From UMGS755 sp045602005 (GTDB taxonomy: Bacteria; Bacillota; Clostridia; UBA1381; UBA9506), in assembly GCA_045602005.1 (NCBI GenBank), contig JAZSAS010000039.1, forward strand, positions 1 through 57,207: a stretch of DNA of 57,207 bases. The letters are read 5' to 3'. Within the stretch, counting starts at the first letter, position 1, and every line of letters starts with the position of its first letter. This document shows positions 16,196-24,458 of the stretch, one piece after another. A program made the translations under genes and the position numbers. The notes below the pieces were generated by a model that worked only from the letters and a program-made list of their open reading frames with translations, made no database searches and was not told where the DNA came from.

Positions 16196-17108
16196 ATTGT
16201 TCCATTAGCCTCCTGTTCAATTCTTCGGCTGCGTTATAGCCCATTTTCTTCTGTCTGTGATTCATGGCGGCAACCTCAATAATAATGGCAAGATTCCGTC
16301 CGGGTTTAACAGGAATGGTTAAAGAGGGCACCTGAATACCCATGATGTCTGTTGTGAAAGTGTCAAGGCCCAAACGGTCATACTGCTTGCCTGCTTGCCA
16401 CGGCTCCAAGTGAATGACCAGGTTAATGTTTTCTGTGTCTTTAACGGCACCAATACCGAAAATGCGCTTAACATCAATCACACCGATACCCCGCAGCTCA
16501 ATGAAATGGCGAATGATTTCCGGTGAGCTGCCGACTAGCGTTTTTCGGGAAACCTTTTTGATTTCAACTGCATCATCAGCCACCAGACGATGACCTCGCT
16601 TAACAAGCTCAATGGCAGTTTCGCTTTTTCCTACACCGCTTTCACCCACCAGCAAAATGCCTTCGCCAAAAACTTCAACTAAAACACCGTGCATGGTGGT
16701 CAGGGGAGCCAGCCAGACGGAGAGAGAAAGTATCAGGTCGCTCATAAACTGTGAAGTGACCTCATGACTGCGAAGCAGGGTTGTGTTATAGCGCTTGGCG
16801 CATTCTAACAGTTCGGGAAAAATCGGCAAATCACGGGTAACAACCATGGCAGGAATGCCCTTTTCAAATAAGGCAGCAAGCCGTTTTAACCGTTCTTCCG
16901 GAGTGAGGTCTTGTAAATATGTATATTCAACTTTTCCCAGAATTTGAATCCGGCAGGGATCAAAATAATCAAAAAAACCTGCCAATTGCAGACTGGGACG
17001 GTTCACGTCTGCTATCGTAATGGGGATGTCTGTGTAATTTTCGGTGCCGTGAATCAACTCAAGAGTTTGTTCTTCTATCAGTGTGCCCAGTTTTACAAAA
17101 ACATTCAC
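16182..17108 (-). CDS. hprK: HPr kinase/phosphorylase
   Basis: This 308-residue protein phosphorylates HPr on Ser46 and reverses the reaction, controlling carbon catabolite repression in Firmicutes. The Walker A motif GESGVGKS lies near residue 155, followed by LVADDAVEI and the family signature LRGIGVIDVKRIFGIGAVKDT. The conserved His of TTMHG is present. The start is GTG with AAGGAAG upstream. It is the first gene of an operon with a clear promoter. No other PTS or HPr gene is in the window. Confidence 0.96.
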   Translation of the reverse strand: MNVFVKLGTLIEEQTLELIHGTENYTDIPITIADVNRPSLQLAGFFDYFDPCRIQILGKVEYTYLQDLTPEERLKRLAALFEKGIPAMVVTRDLPIFPELLECAKRYNTTLLRSHEVTSQFMSDLILSLSVWLAPLTTMHGVLVEVFGEGILLVGESGVGKSETAIELVKRGHRLVADDAVEIKKVSRKTLVGSSPEIIRHFIELRGIGVIDVKRIFGIGAVKDTENINLVIHLEPWQAGKQYDRLGLDTFTTDIMGIQVPSLTIPVKPGRNLAIIIEVAAMNHRQKKMGYNAAEELNRRLMEQFEEE

Positions 17109-17147
17109 ACAACCGCTTCCTTTCTGTGTAACATTTATTTATCTATA

Positions 17148-17176
17148 AGTATATCACATAATTTCATATATGTAAA
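17148..17176 (-). promoter_or_regulatory. Promoter of the hprK-PHP-murB operon
   Basis: Minus-strand TTTACA (17171-17176), a 17-bp spacer and TATACT (17148-17153). It lies about 40 bp ahead of the hprK GTG. Confidence 0.75.
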
Positions 17177-17258
17177 TTGAAAAATCTGCAATTTAAGACT
17201 AGATTTTTCTGCTGTTATGATGTAAAATAATATATATACACAAACAGGAGGTTTTAAC

Positions 17259-17528
17259 ATGCGTGCAGTCATTACAGTGGTCGGGCATGACAAAATTGGC
17301 ATTATTGCAGAGGTTAGTCGTGTTTTGGCGGAAAACAGAGTGAATATTTTAGATATATCTCAAACAATCATGCAAGACATGTTCACCATGATTATGCTAG
17401 TGAACACCGAAAAATCCGGAGCTAGCTTTAAACAGCTTGCCGAAACGCTGGATGCCTTAGGTAAACAGCTGGGTCTTTCCATTCAGATTCAGCATGAGGA
17501 CTTATTTCAGTCTATGCACAGAATTTGA
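17259..17528 (+). CDS. ACT-domain protein, UPF0237 family
   Basis: These 89 residues form a single ACT-like domain starting MRAVITVVGHDKIGIIAEVSRVLAENRVNI. ACT domains bind amino acids or other small ligands and usually sense them. AGGAGG lies at the proper distance. It is followed 18 bp later by a UPF0210 gene; this pairing is conserved across Firmicutes and implies a shared but unknown role, with the ACT protein as the likely sensor. Confidence 0.93.
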   Translation: MRAVITVVGHDKIGIIAEVSRVLAENRVNILDISQTIMQDMFTMIMLVNTEKSGASFKQLAETLDALGKQLGLSIQIQHEDLFQSMHRI

Positions 17529-17546
17529 GTCAGGAGGCAAATTTTT

Positions 17547-18908
17547 ATGTTAAATTCACTTGAAATTCTCGAAACCATTAAAATGATTTCCGAGGAGCAT
17601 CTTGATATTCGTACTGTCACCATGGGAATATCTTTGCTGTCTTGTACCGGTGGTGATGCTAAGACGGTGTGCAGTCAGGTTTATGAAAAAATCACTCGTC
17701 AGGCGGAACATCTTGTGAAAACTGCAGAGGAAATTGAAGCGGAGTATGGCATTCCGATTATCAACAAGCGCATTTCCGTGACACCGGCCTCAATGTTGTT
17801 GGGTGCCAGCCGGAATCCGGAGGATTTTGTTTCTTTGGCAAAAGCACTGGACCGTGCGGCGCAGGCCACGGGTGTGAACTTTATTGGCGGTTATTCAGCA
17901 TTGGTGCATAAGGGCATGACAGTGGGGGATGAAGCACTGATTGCCTCAATTCCCGAGGCTCTTTCTGTTACAGAGAGGGTATGTTCCAGCGTCAATGTGG
18001 GAACCACCCGTGCGGGCATTAATATGGATGCTGTGGCGCAAATGGGGCGCATTATTAAAGAAACGGCTGAACGCACCAAAGAGCATGATGGTTTCGGTTG
18101 TGCTAAATTGGTGGTGTTTTGCAATGCGGTTGAAGACAATCCCTTTATGGCAGGTGCGTTTTGCGGCGTAGGAGAACCGGATGCGGTGATTAACGTTGGC
18201 GTTTCCGGACCGGGTGTTGTGAAATGTGCACTAGAACAGGTGAAGGGTGCTGATTTTGGCGTTGTGGCAGAAACTGTTAAGAAAACTGCTTTTAAAATCA
18301 CAAGAATGGGACAATTAGTGGCACAGGAGGCATCACGCAGGCTGAAGGTTCCTTTCGGTATTGTGGATTTATCCTTAGCGCCAACACCAGCAGTGGGAGA
18401 CAGTGTTGCCTATATATTAGAAGAAATGGGATTGGAAAAGTGCGGCACGCATGGCACAACAGCAGCACTGGCACTGCTTAATGATGCTGTTAAAAAAGGT
18501 GGCGTTATGGCAAGTTCTTATGTAGGTGGTCTTTCCGGTGCATTCATTCCTGTTAGTGAGGATGCCGGCATGATTGAGGCTGCCCGCATTGGAGCATTGT
18601 CTTTAGATAAGCTTGAGGCCATGACCTGCGTTTGTTCGGTGGGTCTTGATATGATTTGTGTACCGGGAGATACCAGTGCTGAAACCATTGCTGCCATTAT
18701 TGCAGACGAGGCAGCTATTGGTATGGTCAATCAAAAAACCACTGCGGTGCGTTTGATTCCGGCACCAGGCAAAAAAGTGGGAGACACGGTGGAATTTGGC
18801 GGTCTTTTGGGAACCGGTCCGGTTATGCCGGTGAATCCTCACAAAAGTGATGTGTTCATTGCCCGGGGCGGACGAATTCCGGCACCGATTCACAGCTTAA
18901 GAAATTAA
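17547..18908 (+). CDS. UPF0210 (PFL family, DUF711) protein
   Basis: This 453-residue protein starts MLNSLEILETIKMISEEHLDIRTVTMGISL and has INKRISVTPASML, SSVNVGTTRAGINMDAV and a C-terminal NPHKSDVFIARGGRIPAPIHSLRN, typical of UPF0210. The family is distantly related to glycyl-radical pyruvate formate-lyase folds but has no demonstrated activity. It follows the ACT protein and has GGAGG upstream. The function stays open. Confidence 0.93.
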   Translation: MLNSLEILETIKMISEEHLDIRTVTMGISLLSCTGGDAKTVCSQVYEKITRQAEHLVKTAEEIEAEYGIPIINKRISVTPASMLLGASRNPEDFVSLAKALDRAAQATGVNFIGGYSALVHKGMTVGDEALIASIPEALSVTERVCSSVNVGTTRAGINMDAVAQMGRIIKETAERTKEHDGFGCAKLVVFCNAVEDNPFMAGAFCGVGEPDAVINVGVSGPGVVKCALEQVKGADFGVVAETVKKTAFKITRMGQLVAQEASRRLKVPFGIVDLSLAPTPAVGDSVAYILEEMGLEKCGTHGTTAALALLNDAVKKGGVMASSYVGGLSGAFIPVSEDAGMIEAARIGALSLDKLEAMTCVCSVGLDMICVPGDTSAETIAAIIADEAAIGMVNQKTTAVRLIPAPGKKVGDTVEFGGLLGTGPVMPVNPHKSDVFIARGGRIPAPIHSLRN

Positions 18909-18973
18909 CAGGCAGATTCATTCGGCAGGAATGAGTGATAATAAATTTTAAATATTTAAGGAGAGAAAAAACT

Positions 18974-19507
18974 ATGGAACTCAAAGGAAGCAAAACAGAA
19001 AAAAATTTAATGGAGGCATTTGCCGGTGAAAGCCAGGCAAGAAATAAATATACATATTTTGCCTCTGTTGCAAAAAAAGAAGGCTATCAGCAAATTGCGG
19101 CAATCTTTGAGGAAACGGCAAACAACGAAAAAGAGCATGCAAAGCTGTGGTTTAAGGCTTTGGGTGAATTAGGCGACACACAAACAAATCTTCTCCATGC
19201 TGCAGAGGGCGAGAACTATGAGTGGACAGACATGTATGACCGCTTTGCAAAAGATGCAGAGGAAGAGGGTTTTACTGAACTGGCTGCAAAATTCCGCATG
19301 GTAGCTAAAATTGAAAAGTCTCACGAAGAGCGCTATCGGACACTGCTTTCTAATGTAGAAATGCAGCAGGTTTTTGAAAAGAGCGAAGAAACCATGTGGG
19401 AGTGCCGGAATTGCGGACATTTGGTTATGGGTAAAAAGGCACCGGAGCTTTGTCCCGTTTGCGCTCATCCCCAGAGCTATTTTGAAGTTAGAAAAGAAAA
19501 TTATTAA
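18974..19507 (+). CDS. Rubrerythrin
   Basis: This 177-residue protein removes peroxide in anaerobes using NADH through a partner. The N-terminal ferritin-like diiron domain shows FAGESQARNKYTYFASVAKKEGY, ETANNEKEHAKLW and KIEKSHEERYRTL. The C-terminal rubredoxin domain has WECRNCGHLVMG and CPVCAHPQSYF (two CxxC). The ATG at 18974 has AAGGAGAG upstream and was preferred to an earlier in-frame start. It is a single-gene unit ended by a strong terminator. Confidence 0.96.
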   Translation: MELKGSKTEKNLMEAFAGESQARNKYTYFASVAKKEGYQQIAAIFEETANNEKEHAKLWFKALGELGDTQTNLLHAAEGENYEWTDMYDRFAKDAEEEGFTELAAKFRMVAKIEKSHEERYRTLLSNVEMQQVFEKSEETMWECRNCGHLVMGKKAPELCPVCAHPQSYFEVRKENY

Positions 19508-19517
19508 AAATTATTTT

Positions 19518-19546
19518 AAAAACCGCCTGCATTGCAGGCGGTTTTT
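19518..19546 (+). terminator. Strong terminator after rubrerythrin
   Basis: AACCGCCTGCA and TGCAGGCGGTT pair with a one-base centre and are followed by TTT on the plus strand. The GC-rich stem lies 11 bp past the stop codon. Confidence 0.9.
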
Positions 19547-19596
19547 AAATTTCGGTAAAAATAATATATACGAAAGCAATAGTTTATGTGATTTTC

Positions 19597-19824
19597 GGTT
19601 TTCGCTAATGCGAAAACCCACCATAACTATTCACTTTTCACAATTACCTCTTCACTTGTTCATTCAATGATTTTATCATTGAATGAACATCGCATCTACG
19701 ATGGTAATGGTTTATCAGCAATTCACATGACAATCCTCCCGTCACACTTCGTGTGCCACCCTCCTTTACACAAGGAGGGCTTTTTTGGCTCCCTTGTGTA
19801 AAGGGAGCTGTCAGCGAAGCTGAC
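19597..19824. repeat. Cluster of tandem hairpins filling the rubrerythrin-queA gap
   Basis: The 338-bp gap after rubrerythrin holds no gene. Six hairpins lie in it: 19597-19618 (9-bp stem), 19658-19688 (14-bp stem, 3-base loop), 19743-19755 (CACAC/GTGTG), 19759-19779 (CCCTCCTT/AAGGAGGG followed by six T), 19788-19808 (GCTCCCTT/AAGGGAGC) and 19810-19824 (GTCAGC/GCTGAC). The last three resemble, from memory, a dispersed repeat of gut Oscillospirales-type genomes. The 19759-19786 unit could terminate plus-strand transcripts. No copy occurs elsewhere in the window. Confidence 0.55.
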
Positions 19825-19845
19825 TGAGGGATTGTTTTTTATCTG

Positions 19846-20871
19846 CTAAACAATAAACATCGCATCTCCAAAGCTGAAGAACCGGTAGCGTTCGTTGACA
19901 GCTTCTTCATATGCCTTTAAAATCAATTCTCTGCCTGCCAGTGCACTAACCAACATAACCAGTGTGGATTTTGGCAGATGGAAGTTGGTAATTAAGGCAT
20001 CAGTCAGTTTAAATTTATATCCGGGATAGATAAAAATACTTGTTTCACCGCTGCCTGCTTTCATGCATCCAGCATCATCAGCCAGCGTTTCTACCACTCG
20101 TGTGGCGGTGGTGCCCACACAGATGACCCGCCCGCCGTTTTGTTTTGTTTGGTTAATCAGTGCGGCGGTTTCTTCTGTGACAGAGTAGGCCTCGGAATGC
20201 ATTGTGTGCTCTTCAACGGTTTCTGCCTTGACAGGGCGGAAGGTACCCAGCCCGACATGCAGTGTAACATAGGCAAGGTTTATGCCTGCATTTGTCAGGC
20301 GAGTCAGCAATTCTGAATCGAAATGGAGTCCGGCAGTGGGTGCAGCAGCAGAACCTTCAATTTTGGAATATACGGTTTGATACCGTTCCGGGTCCTGCAG
20401 CTTTTCTTTAATATAAGGTGGTAGGGGCATTTCACCCAGCTCCGCTAATACTTCGTTAAAAATTCCCTGATATTCAAAATGAACTAGTCGGTTTCCGTCT
20501 TCTTTGACTTTAATGACTTCTGCAATTAGTTTGCCATCGCCAAATACAATTCTGTCACCGGTGCGACATTTTTTTCCGGGACGAACCAGAGATTCCCAAA
20601 CGTCATTTTCCATTTGACGAAGCAAAAGAAGCTCAGCAGCACCGCCGGAATTTTCCCGATGCCCCAAAAGACGGGCAGGAATAACCCTTGTGTTATTTAA
20701 AACCAGACAGTCTCCCGGTTTTAACAGGTCGGCTATATCCGGAAAAAACCGGTGGGAAAGTTGACCGGTTTCTCGATTTACAACCAACAGGCGGGAAGCT
20801 GTGCGTTGTGCCAGAGGGGTTTGTGCTATCAGTTCCTCCGGTAAAAAATAGTCAAAATCGCTTATGTTCAC
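19846..20871 (-). CDS. queA: S-adenosylmethionine:tRNA ribosyltransferase-isomerase
   Basis: This 341-residue enzyme transfers the ribosyl part of SAM to preQ1 at the wobble position of queuosine tRNAs. Motifs: FDYFLPEELIAQTPLAQRTASRLLVVNR, DCLVLNNTRVIPARL, SAAAPTAGLHF, YVTLHVGLGTFRPVK and LITNFHLPKSTL. The GTG start overlaps the stop of the rpiR-like gene (GTGA). Being last in an operon with prs and a regulator, it has no obvious functional link to its neighbours. Confidence 0.96.
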   Translation of the reverse strand: MNISDFDYFLPEELIAQTPLAQRTASRLLVVNRETGQLSHRFFPDIADLLKPGDCLVLNNTRVIPARLLGHRENSGGAAELLLLRQMENDVWESLVRPGKKCRTGDRIVFGDGKLIAEVIKVKEDGNRLVHFEYQGIFNEVLAELGEMPLPPYIKEKLQDPERYQTVYSKIEGSAAAPTAGLHFDSELLTRLTNAGINLAYVTLHVGLGTFRPVKAETVEEHTMHSEAYSVTEETAALINQTKQNGGRVICVGTTATRVVETLADDAGCMKAGSGETSIFIYPGYKFKLTDALITNFHLPKSTLVMLVSALAGRELILKAYEEAVNERYRFFSFGDAMFIV

Positions 20872-21755
20872 TGTGTAACCTCCGGAGATTCAGAATCTTC
20901 TATGGTGTCATATACATCATATTCATGCCAGATGTGTTCTAAAAGCTCAAAGTTTTTAGAGACCTTATCTTTATTCTTAAGTGCCAGTGCTACAATCAAT
21001 GCATTGATAACAGACAGAGGCGCAATCAGGGAATCGACAAAGGATTTCGAGTCGCTTCGTGTCAAAAGTGCATAATCAGCATTCACCTTAATGGGGGAGA
21101 GCGCACCGTCTGTGATTCCAATGACGGTTACACCCTTAGCCTTGGCATATCGTAGGGCGTTGATGGTACGCTTGGAATATCGGGGGAAACTGATGCCAAT
21201 AACCACGTCGCCGGGCTCGATGCGGTAAAGCTGTTCGAAAATTTCACTGGCACTGACACTGCTGACAACCGTTACATTATTAAACACCAGATTCAAGTAA
21301 AACCCCAAAAGACCGGCAAGGTAAGAGGCGGAGCGTAGACCAACGATATACACACGTTTGGAACGGTAAATGACATCCACAATTTTTTCGAATTCTGCCT
21401 GGTCAATGGAGGCAAGAGTGGTGCGAATGTTTTCAATATCCGTATTTAAAACGTCAGATAAAATGTTTTCTGTGTTTAATCGGCTATAGGTCAATTCCAT
21501 GCGCTGAACGCTGGTCAACTTCGATTTGGCATATTCCCAGACCGCATGTTGAAATTTTTGATATTTGTCATACCCCAACTCAGCTGAAAAACGCACCACG
21601 GTAGCCTCGCTGACGCCGGTGACGTCGCTGAGTTGTTCCACGTTCATATATGCCGCTTTATCATAGTTTTCAATAACAAAGCGAGCAATGGCCTTGTGGC
21701 CCTTGCTCAGCTTGTCATAGCGTTCAGTGATGAGGCTGATAATGTTGCGGTTCAT
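20868..21755 (-). CDS. MurR/RpiR-family transcriptional regulator
   Basis: This 295-residue protein has an N-terminal helix-turn-helix domain (residues ~1-75; SDVTGVSEATVVRFSAELGY contains the helix pair). A SIS domain follows (~110-245; VYIVGLRSASYLAGLL, GDVVIGISFPRYSKRTINAL) and probably binds a phosphosugar. Members often regulate sugar or amino-sugar genes. Its targets are unknown; it lies between prs (20 bp) and queA (4-bp overlap). Confidence 0.92.
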   Translation of the reverse strand: MNRNIISLITERYDKLSKGHKAIARFVIENYDKAAYMNVEQLSDVTGVSEATVVRFSAELGYDKYQKFQHAVWEYAKSKLTSVQRMELTYSRLNTENILSDVLNTDIENIRTTLASIDQAEFEKIVDVIYRSKRVYIVGLRSASYLAGLLGFYLNLVFNNVTVVSSVSASEIFEQLYRIEPGDVVIGISFPRYSKRTINALRYAKAKGVTVIGITDGALSPIKVNADYALLTRSDSKSFVDSLIAPLSVINALIVALALKNKDKVSKNFELLEHIWHEYDVYDTIEDSESPEVTQ

Positions 21756-21775
21756 AGAATCATCCTTATCCTGTT

Positions 21776-22732
21776 TTAACGGAACAGTTCGCTCATGGAA
21801 ATGTCTCCGTAAATTCGTTTGATTGCCTCGGCGAATACCGGTGCAACAGACATCACTTTGATTTTGTCAATCTGCTTATCCGGCGGCAGGGGGATGGTAT
21901 CCAGCACTAACAGCTCAGAAATGGGGCAGCTTTGAATCCGCTCCAGAGCAGGACCGGATAAAACAGCATGAGTACAGCAGGCATAAACCTCTTTTGCACC
22001 CCGTTCCTTCAAGGCGGTTGCACCATTTGTGATTGTGCCGGCGGTATCAATCATATCATCAATCAAAATAACACGCTTATCCTTAATATCGCCAATAATG
22101 TTCATAACCTCCGCAACATTCGGCTTGGGACGGCGCTTGTCAATAATTGCAATGGGAACGTTCAGTCTGGATGCAAAGGTTCTGGCACGGGTGACACTAC
22201 CCAGATCAGGTGAAACAACCACGAAATCATCCAATTCATCCTTAAACTTGGTGGTGTAATGTGAAGCCAGAATGGGACCCCCCAAAAGGTGGTCAACAGG
22301 AATGTTAAAAAAGCCCTGAATCTGTGCTGCGTGCAAATCCATGGTTAAAACCCGGTCTGCACCGGCAGCGGTTATCAAATCGGCCACCAGTTTTGCTGAA
22401 ATGGGATCACGAGCCTTGGCCTTACGGTCCTGTCTGGCATAGCCAAAGTAGGGTATAACCGCTGTGATACGGCCTGCTGATGCACGCTTTAAGGCATCAA
22501 TCATAATCAAAAGCTCCATTAAATGGTCATTGACCGGGTTGCAGGTTGACTGCACAACAAACACATCAGAGCCTCTGACGGTTTCGTAAATGTTCACGCC
22601 GATTTCACCGTCGCTGAACATGGTTACCTCAGTGTCACATACACCCAATCCTAAGCATTGTGCAATCTTTTTTGCTAAATCAGGTGTTGCATTACAAGTA
22701 AAAATTTTAACGTCTTTGCCATGTGTAATCAT
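21776..22732 (-). CDS. prs: Ribose-phosphate pyrophosphokinase
   Basis: This 318-residue enzyme makes PRPP from ribose-5-phosphate and ATP for nucleotide, His and Trp synthesis. Motifs: FSDGEIGVNIYETVRGSDVFVVQST, PYFGYARQDRKAKARDPISAKLVADL, VSPDLGSVTRAR and the PRPP loop VILIDDMIDTAGTI. Length is standard. It follows the GlmU-like gene by 45 bp, an association that mirrors glmU-prs in Bacillus. A perfect palindrome lies in the gap. Confidence 0.96.
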   Translation of the reverse strand: MITHGKDVKIFTCNATPDLAKKIAQCLGLGVCDTEVTMFSDGEIGVNIYETVRGSDVFVVQSTCNPVNDHLMELLIMIDALKRASAGRITAVIPYFGYARQDRKAKARDPISAKLVADLITAAGADRVLTMDLHAAQIQGFFNIPVDHLLGGPILASHYTTKFKDELDDFVVVSPDLGSVTRARTFASRLNVPIAIIDKRRPKPNVAEVMNIIGDIKDKRVILIDDMIDTAGTITNGATALKERGAKEVYACCTHAVLSGPALERIQSCPISELLVLDTIPLPPDKQIDKIKVMSVAPVFAEAIKRIYGDISMSELFR

Positions 22733-22758
22733 GGTATGTATATTCCCCTTTCCCTTTT

Positions 22759-22778
22759 AAAGGCGGCATGCCGCCTTT
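22759..22778. repeat. 20-bp perfect palindrome between the glmU-like gene and prs
   Basis: AAAGGCGGCATGCCGCCTTT is exactly self-complementary and touches the stop codon of the glmU-like gene. On the minus strand it is followed by only TTT and then A-rich sequence. It would be a stable stem near the prs ribosome site, acting as a weak terminator or an mRNA processing/stability element. Confidence 0.5.
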
Positions 22779-23428
22779 TATTTTCTCTTCCAGTTTGTTT
22801 TAACAACCTGCCGGGCCCGAGCGATTGCCAGAGCACTGGCCGGAACATCTTCTGTAATAGTAGAACCGGCGGCAGTGAAGGCGTTCTCGCCAATGGTGAC
22901 AGGCGCAACCAAATTGGTGTTGCAACCAATGAAGGCATTGTTTTCAATCACTGTCCGGTGTTTTTTGCTTCCGTCATAATTCACAACAACGGTGCCACAC
23001 CCGAAATTTATATCTTCACCCACATCAGCATCTCCCACATAGGTTAGATGAGAGATTTTTGTGCCGCTGCCGATGTTAGAATTTTTAATTTCCACAAAAT
23101 CGCCCAGCTTTACATGCTTGCCCACCACACAATGGGGGCGGACATAAGCAAACGGACCTACAGTTGTGCCTGCGCCAATTTTGCTTTCTAAAATCACGGA
23201 TTGACGGATTTTCACACCATCACCGATGACAGCATTTTCAATTTCGGTATTAAACCCGATTTCTACGTTTTTTCCAATGATGGTATTCCCTGACAGATGC
23301 ACGTTGGGAGCAATCCGTGTGCCCGCTCCAATGACGACCTCCGGGTCAATGAAGGCACTTTCAGCATCCATAAAGATAACACCATTTTTTTCGTGCGTTG
23401 CAATGATTTCTGCACGGCTTTGCGTCAT
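22778..23428 (-). CDS. Stand-alone GlmU-type acetyltransferase domain (no uridylyltransferase half)
   Basis: This 216-residue left-handed beta-helix protein aligns, from memory, with the C-terminal half of GlmU from about residue 230. It has the hexapeptide repeats (INVHLSGNTIIGKNVEIG-like), the AcCoA/substrate block VGPFAYVRP, KLGDFVEIKNS, HLTYVGDADVGEDINFGCGT and NYDGSKKHRT. GlmU catalytic residues corresponding to Arg, Lys, His, Tyr and Asn appear kept, so GlcN-1-P acetylation is plausible. The usual N-terminal pyrophosphorylase domain is absent, and dnaI begins 25 bp upstream, so no split half lies here. AAAGGAG precedes the ATG. Confidence 0.88.
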   Translation of the reverse strand: MTQSRAEIIATHEKNGVIFMDAESAFIDPEVVIGAGTRIAPNVHLSGNTIIGKNVEIGFNTEIENAVIGDGVKIRQSVILESKIGAGTTVGPFAYVRPHCVVGKHVKLGDFVEIKNSNIGSGTKISHLTYVGDADVGEDINFGCGTVVVNYDGSKKHRTVIENNAFIGCNTNLVAPVTIGENAFTAAGSTITEDVPASALAIARARQVVKTNWKRK

Positions 23429-23453
23429 AGCAACTCTCCTTTATTATAATCAT

Positions 23454-24458
23454 TTAATCAAAAGGATTAACAGATTTTTTCAGCCGCAAATCCTCGCCGA
23501 TGAATTGAAGAGATTGATAACTGCCCATGATGCGGCTGATGACTCGCTCTGAATATCGGTTGGACAGCTCCTGCATATTTAAGTTTGTGTTAATAATTGT
23601 TTTTTTATTAGTAATTAAACGGGAATTTAAAATATCAAATAAGGCAGCATTGGTGTAGCTGGTGGAAAACTCAGCACCCAAATCATCTAAAATCAACAGG
23701 TCGCTTTCATACAGACGCTCGGTCTGCACTTTTAGTTCAGACAGGTCCTGACTGCGTTTGAATTTATAATCCTCTAAAAGAGAAACAATCTGATAGGTGG
23801 TTTCATAAATAACAGAATACCCTTTTTTAATCAGTTCTTTTGCAATGCAAGTAGAGAGAAAGGTTTTTCCCAGACCGGATTCTCCCCAGAAGAGTAGATT
23901 TTTATTGGTGCGTTCAAAATCAGCAATAAACTCCTTACTGATTCTAACGATGTTTTGCATGTTGGTGTAGGGTACAATGCCATAACGTGGGTCGGGCTCC
24001 TGAGAATATAAGGAAAGGTCAAAGGTTTTAAAGCTTTGATTTCTCAGCTGCAGTGATAGGTTAGATTTTTCAAAAGCCTTCATCACCAGTCGGCGCTGAT
24101 AGCATTCGCAAGCTTTGTCACCATGAACGCCAGTATCTTCACATTGCTCACACATGTAGCGCATGGAAAGTTCGTCTTCTGAAAAACCGTTTTCAATTAA
24201 AAGCATTTTTCTGCGCAGCTGCAGAGCCTTTTGCTGATGGCGCAGGTCTGCCAGCTTTTCCTGCAAATCCGGCGGATTAGAAACGGCCAAAGACACGATA
24301 GAAAGACCGGCAGACTGAATGTCCCGATCTATTTCTGCAATCTCCGGCACAACCTGATAAACCGTGTTGCGGCGAGCAGACAAATCCTCCTGATTGTGTC
24401 GACGGAGCTCTTCATATTCATTTTCAACCATGAGATACAGGCTGCGTTCATACGCCAT
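23454..24458 (-). CDS. DnaI/DnaC-like helicase loader (AAA+ ATPase)
   Basis: This 334-residue protein loads the replicative helicase. The N-terminal half contains a Cys cluster CEQCEDTGVHGDKACEC, likely a zinc site. The AAA+ core has Walker A GESGLGKTFLS and Walker B LLILDDLGAE, then the sensor/arginine-finger region NRYSERVISRIMG. The ATG at 24458 has GGAGGG ten bases upstream and overlaps dnaD by 11 bp; an ATG at 24476 is less likely. The dnaD-dnaI pairing supports the function. Confidence 0.92.
   Translation of the reverse strand: MAYERSLYLMVENEYEELRRHNQEDLSARRNTVYQVVPEIAEIDRDIQSAGLSIVSLAVSNPPDLQEKLADLRHQQKALQLRRKMLLIENGFSEDELSMRYMCEQCEDTGVHGDKACECYQRRLVMKAFEKSNLSLQLRNQSFKTFDLSLYSQEPDPRYGIVPYTNMQNIVRISKEFIADFERTNKNLLFWGESGLGKTFLSTCIAKELIKKGYSVIYETTYQIVSLLEDYKFKRSQDLSELKVQTERLYESDLLILDDLGAEFSTSYTNAALFDILNSRLITNKKTIINTNLNMQELSNRYSERVISRIMGSYQSLQFIGEDLRLKKSVNPFD

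Noticed and set aside
18909..18973. PerR-type operator ahead of rubrerythrin
   Set aside because: The AT-rich stretch does not match the TTATAAT-n-ATTATAA pattern closely enough.
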